Source of the DNA: Dermatophagoides farinae
Taxonomy: Eukaryota; Arthropoda; Arachnida; Sarcoptiformes; Pyroglyphidae
Direction of reading: 5' to 3'
Length of the DNA: 64,000 nucleotides
Assembly: GCF_024713945.1 (NCBI RefSeq)
Contig: NC_134682.1
Span: forward strand, 620,001 to 684,000
In this document: piece by piece, positions 61,014 to 64,000 of the stretch
How the letters are laid out: every line of letters begins with the position of its first letter
Position numbering within the stretch: position 1 is the stretch's first letter
The notes under the pieces: model-generated
What the model saw: only the letters and a program-made list of their open reading frames with translations
Database searches by the model: none
What the model was told of the DNA's origin: nothing
Position numbers and translations under genes: made by a program

Positions 61014-63041
61014 CGGTCAAATCATATTCGTCCAAAATGAAAACCTTGATGATGTTAATTTCCATAGATAGTGTGTGTGTGTGTGTTGCAACTTTGGGCG
61101 TCAAAATTATTTATGATGATGATGATGATTAATAATTGATCTCGAAATTGGTCCAACAACAACAACAACAACAACAACGATGATGATGATAATCTCGGAT
61201 CCAATTCGATGATGTCAATTTGGAACCAGAAACAAACCAAAAAAAAAAAAAAAAACAGCAACACCAAAATCATAACAAAACACAAACGTAAAATTAACTG
61301 CAAAACAGTCAACGCACAAACACACACACACACACACAGACACAAGAAAAGACCATAGAAAAAAAATGTGTGATAGAAGCATACGATGGAAACGCCGAAA
61401 ATGAAATATCAAAATGTGCCAAAATACACGAACCGTTTGTTGTTGTTGTTGTTGGACGACAACGACGACGACGACGATGAAATCCACACACAGAGAAAAA
61501 AAAAATTTGTACATACGAACAGACGATAATAAAAATATTTAGAGAGGAATTTTTTTGGAAAAAAAATGAGAAAGTTTATCATCATCATCACCAAGAAAAC
61601 TTTTGGAGAGCTTTCTGTGTATTTGTAACAAAAATGATGGTGGTGAAACAGAGTGAAACAGAAAAAAAAATAACAATCCAAAGAAATGCAGAGTGTGGGT
61701 GAAACACATAACGAAAAGAAAAAAAAAGAGCTTGAAACTTAGACAGATAGCTGTAGAGAGAGAAAGAGAGAAATATGACAATGAAACGAAATGAAACTTT
61801 TCAATATAATATCTATATAGCTAACCAGAAAATCAAAACGGAATCGGGCCATATAGCTAGGCACCAACAATGGTATCGGCATTTTTTTTTACGGTCCGTG
61901 TTGTTCTTGCATTTTGATATTTGGTATATATAGCCCGGTGTGTGTGTTCTGTTTGGATTGAATTTGGGCGTTCATTTGTTCGCTATAGCAATATATAGAT
62001 GAAATGCCGCGTGAATGAATCTGGGACAAACAAAAAAAAAAAAAAAAAATACAAATCGCTAATTAAGTATATCGAATGTTTTCGAGAAGCCAGATTTTCG
62101 TTTTAGTTTTGGCGGTAATTTTTTTTCAAATAGAAAAAAAATGGACCATGAACACAAATTGTTTGGCATCACATTGTGATCGATCGTAACAGGTGGTGAC
62201 AATTTTTGTTTTTTTGATGAAACAATGAAAAACAACAAATTAAATTTCGAACCAAAACCAAACACACGAACAAACGAAATTCAAACACAAATGATGATCA
62301 TATGGATGGATCGTAATTAAAGAAAAAAAAAATTTTTCGAGCCACTGAGAAAATTCGAATGAAAAAGACATCAGAAAAAAACCGTCAACCGTCACACAAT
62401 TGTTATTTATTTATTTATTTTTTTTTTGTTTGCTGCAACATCACATTTTCTCAGACACACACAATGAGAATAAAAGAAAGAAAGTGAAAAAAAGTGCGAA
62501 AAAAATGCGCGTTTTTTTCTATTGTCAACAGCAACAAAAACCAAAACCAAAAAAAAAAAAATGAAAATTGAAAAAGTGAAATTTTTTTTTTGCAGTAATG
62601 ATGATGCCAAACATCATCATCATCATTAATGGCATTTTGGCTGTTGTCAACCAAAACTTGTTCAATCATCACCATCATTCGATTTAATTCAAGAAAAAAA
62701 AAATATCCGTTAATGATAAACAGATGATGATGATGAATATATCGATGATAGATTTCCAACAACAACAACAACAACAACAAATCCTATTACGGAAATATCA
62801 TGGATCTATATCCGTTTTTCTTTTGTTCAAAATTAGAATGATGAATAGGTGTGTGTGTGTAAAAATGGAAAGTAAAATTTTAAAATTTGTGAAAATAAAA
62901 AAAAAAATACATGAAATGAAATGAAATGAAAAGAAATGTTGAATAATGATGATGACAATTGACATTTTTTTTTGTCCTATGATATCATCTTTCTGGCATT
63001 ATATATCGGAAAATTTTAAATTTCCATTCATCACAATGTGG
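57635..63041. other. Sparse region between ARHGAP1 and MCM2
   Basis: Left end should carry the ARHGAP1 leader and promoter, right end the MCM2 3' UTR. Frames here, including the long one at 59839-60552, translate CAT, TTG, GT and poly-T runs. A perfect hairpin lies at 58234-58265. A stretch at 61800-62040 is less repetitive than its surroundings but shows no coding exon. I see no supportable gene. Confidence 0.6.
58234..58265. repeat. Perfect 14-bp inverted repeat with 4-nt loop
   Basis: TTATTTAATACGAT, loop TTAT, then ATCGTATTAAATAA, its exact reverse complement. The arms are not simple repeats, so a chance origin is unlikely. It could be a small transposon remnant, a structured RNA element or a protein-binding palindrome; nothing nearby decides. 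Confidence 0.85.
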
Positions 63042-64000
63042 TTAGAATTTCTGCACAATTACTTTACGTGATGGATCATAATGATAATTTTGCATTGTAA
63101 ATGATCGACTTTCATAAAGATTTTTCAAATGATAAATTTCCAATTGTCGTGCCTTTAAATGAAAAAAAAAATTTTTTTTGTTTAAAAAATTCAAATTATT
63201 CACAAAAACAGCTTACCCTTTTAGCAAATTCTGGTTCACTAATTTCAACCTTTTCAATAAAATCATCATCATCGCCATCCATATTGTGATCATTACGATG
63301 TGATCGATTACGTCGTAAAACAATTTCTTCATGCATCATTTGTCGTAACAATGTGAATAATAATTCGGTATTTGAACGTGAAAAATAGCGGCTAAATGTC
63401 TAGAAATTATTGATTGTAAAGAACAAAAAAAAAATCAATTAATTTCAATGCTGAGAATTTCAAACACATACCTTCATCATTGTTTTTTGTACACTATATT
63501 TTTGTGTTTCAATAAAACTATCGATAATTGTTTGAATGGCAATATTGACATCATTTTCACCGACAGCATCACGTAGATGCATACGAGCATGAGCTTCGGC
63601 ACAACGAATTATACTTTCAATATGACGTACAGTAATAGGAATCGAACCGGTCAACATTGATTCACGACGTAATTCTGAATATAATCGTGTAATTTTATCT
63701 TTATCAATTTTAGCCAATCTTGGATGTATACGTTGTCTTGCATAGATAATATATTTACGTAATAAATCCTGTGGTATCAGTTCAAGATCCGATGATGTAA
63801 CTTCATTCATCTGTTCTTGGCTGGTCATTTGTTCTAAATTCTCTTCAAGATTTGCTATTTGATCTTGAAGATTAGCATCTTTGATTTTTTGTCTATCTTC
63901 TTCGGTTGCATGTGGATGATGACGAATATGTGATCGTACAACGAATTTTGCCAATTGTTCATCAGCATATGGATCAACAACATCACGTACGGGACAAATA
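63042..64000 (-). CDS. MCM2: DNA replication licensing factor MCM2, C-terminal part (5' end outside window)
   Basis: Subunit of the MCM2-7 replicative helicase. Three exons on the minus strand: 64000 (window edge)-63472, 63399-63217, 63152-63042, joined in phase. The first reads RDVVDPYADEQLAKFVV, then QDLLRKYIIYARQRIHPRL, RESMLTGSIPITVRHIESII and AEAHARMHLRDAVGENDVNI. These are the conserved arginine-finger/sensor-2 region after the AAA+ core; the Walker motifs lie outside the window. The later exons give SRYFSRSNTELLFTLLRQ and KRARQLEIYHLKNLYES and end VIVQKF, close to the human end MILQQF. A non-conserved loop with Gln/Glu (LEENLEQMTSQEQMNE) replaces the short linker of the human protein. 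The identification as MCM2 rather than another MCM rests on the C-terminal winged-helix part and the SIPITVRHIES wording. Confidence 0.95.

Noticed and set aside
61215-61781. Several overlapping minus-strand frames of 60-99 codons
   Set aside because: They translate GT, GTC and TTG repeats in different frames, typical of chance open frames in this genome.

Overview
The window is nuclear DNA of a small-genome arthropod. It is very AT-rich and dense in triplet repeats (ATG/CAT, TTG/CAA) and GT/CA runs. Coding exons are Asn/Ser/Gln-rich, and most introns are about 45-150 bp with GT...AG ends. The gene set (AA15 chitin-type LPMO, linked stoned A/B ORFs, CTCF, SoxD, HMG-CoA reductase) fits an arthropod. 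The composition reminds me of astigmatid (dust) mites such as Dermatophagoides, but this is an impression, not proof. There are no bacterial genes, CRISPR arrays, rRNA or tRNA genes that I can support. Exon models were built by hand from reading frame, splice sites and remembered family motifs.

Layout: 1-8137 shows no supportable gene. 8138-8472 is a Ser-rich candidate exon that splices in phase onto HMG-CoA reductase (9607-13479, +, 7 exons). ORC4 (14608-16326, -) lies back-to-back with an AA15 lytic polysaccharide monooxygenase (16893-18127, +). A small protein with a Cys-rich tail follows (18250-18717, -). Then comes the stoned locus: stonin/stoned B (19952-24170, -, 8 exons) directly downstream of a stoned A-like ORF (24194-25239, -, 2 exons), with only 23 nt between the two ORFs, as in the dicistronic stoned gene of Drosophila. 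After a sparse stretch come a secreted Gly-rich protein (28921-29742, +), a membrane protein with a six-Cys ectodomain (31518-32243, +) and an 11-zinc-finger CTCF (33450-36203, +, 7 exons). SoxD (41923-47433, +, 3 exons) is followed by about 5 kb of sparse sequence. Last are ARHGAP1/p50RhoGAP (52613-57634, -, 6 exons) and the 3' end of MCM2 (63042-64000, -), which runs off the window.

The genes serve mostly separate roles: mevalonate synthesis (HMGCR), replication licensing (ORC4 and MCM2, which act in the same pathway but are 47 kb apart), synaptic vesicle endocytosis (stoned A/B), chromatin insulation (CTCF), transcription (SoxD), Rho-GTPase control (ARHGAP1), and cuticle or chitin biology (LPMO, perhaps the Gly-rich protein). 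The most notable observation is the apparent dicistronic stoned arrangement with a first ORF that has no internal methionine. Others are a natural poly-His tail on the LPMO, a long Gln/His-rich luminal loop in HMGCR, a Walker B change in ORC4, CTCF-like motifs upstream of CTCF, and a perfect 14-bp hairpin at 58234-58265.
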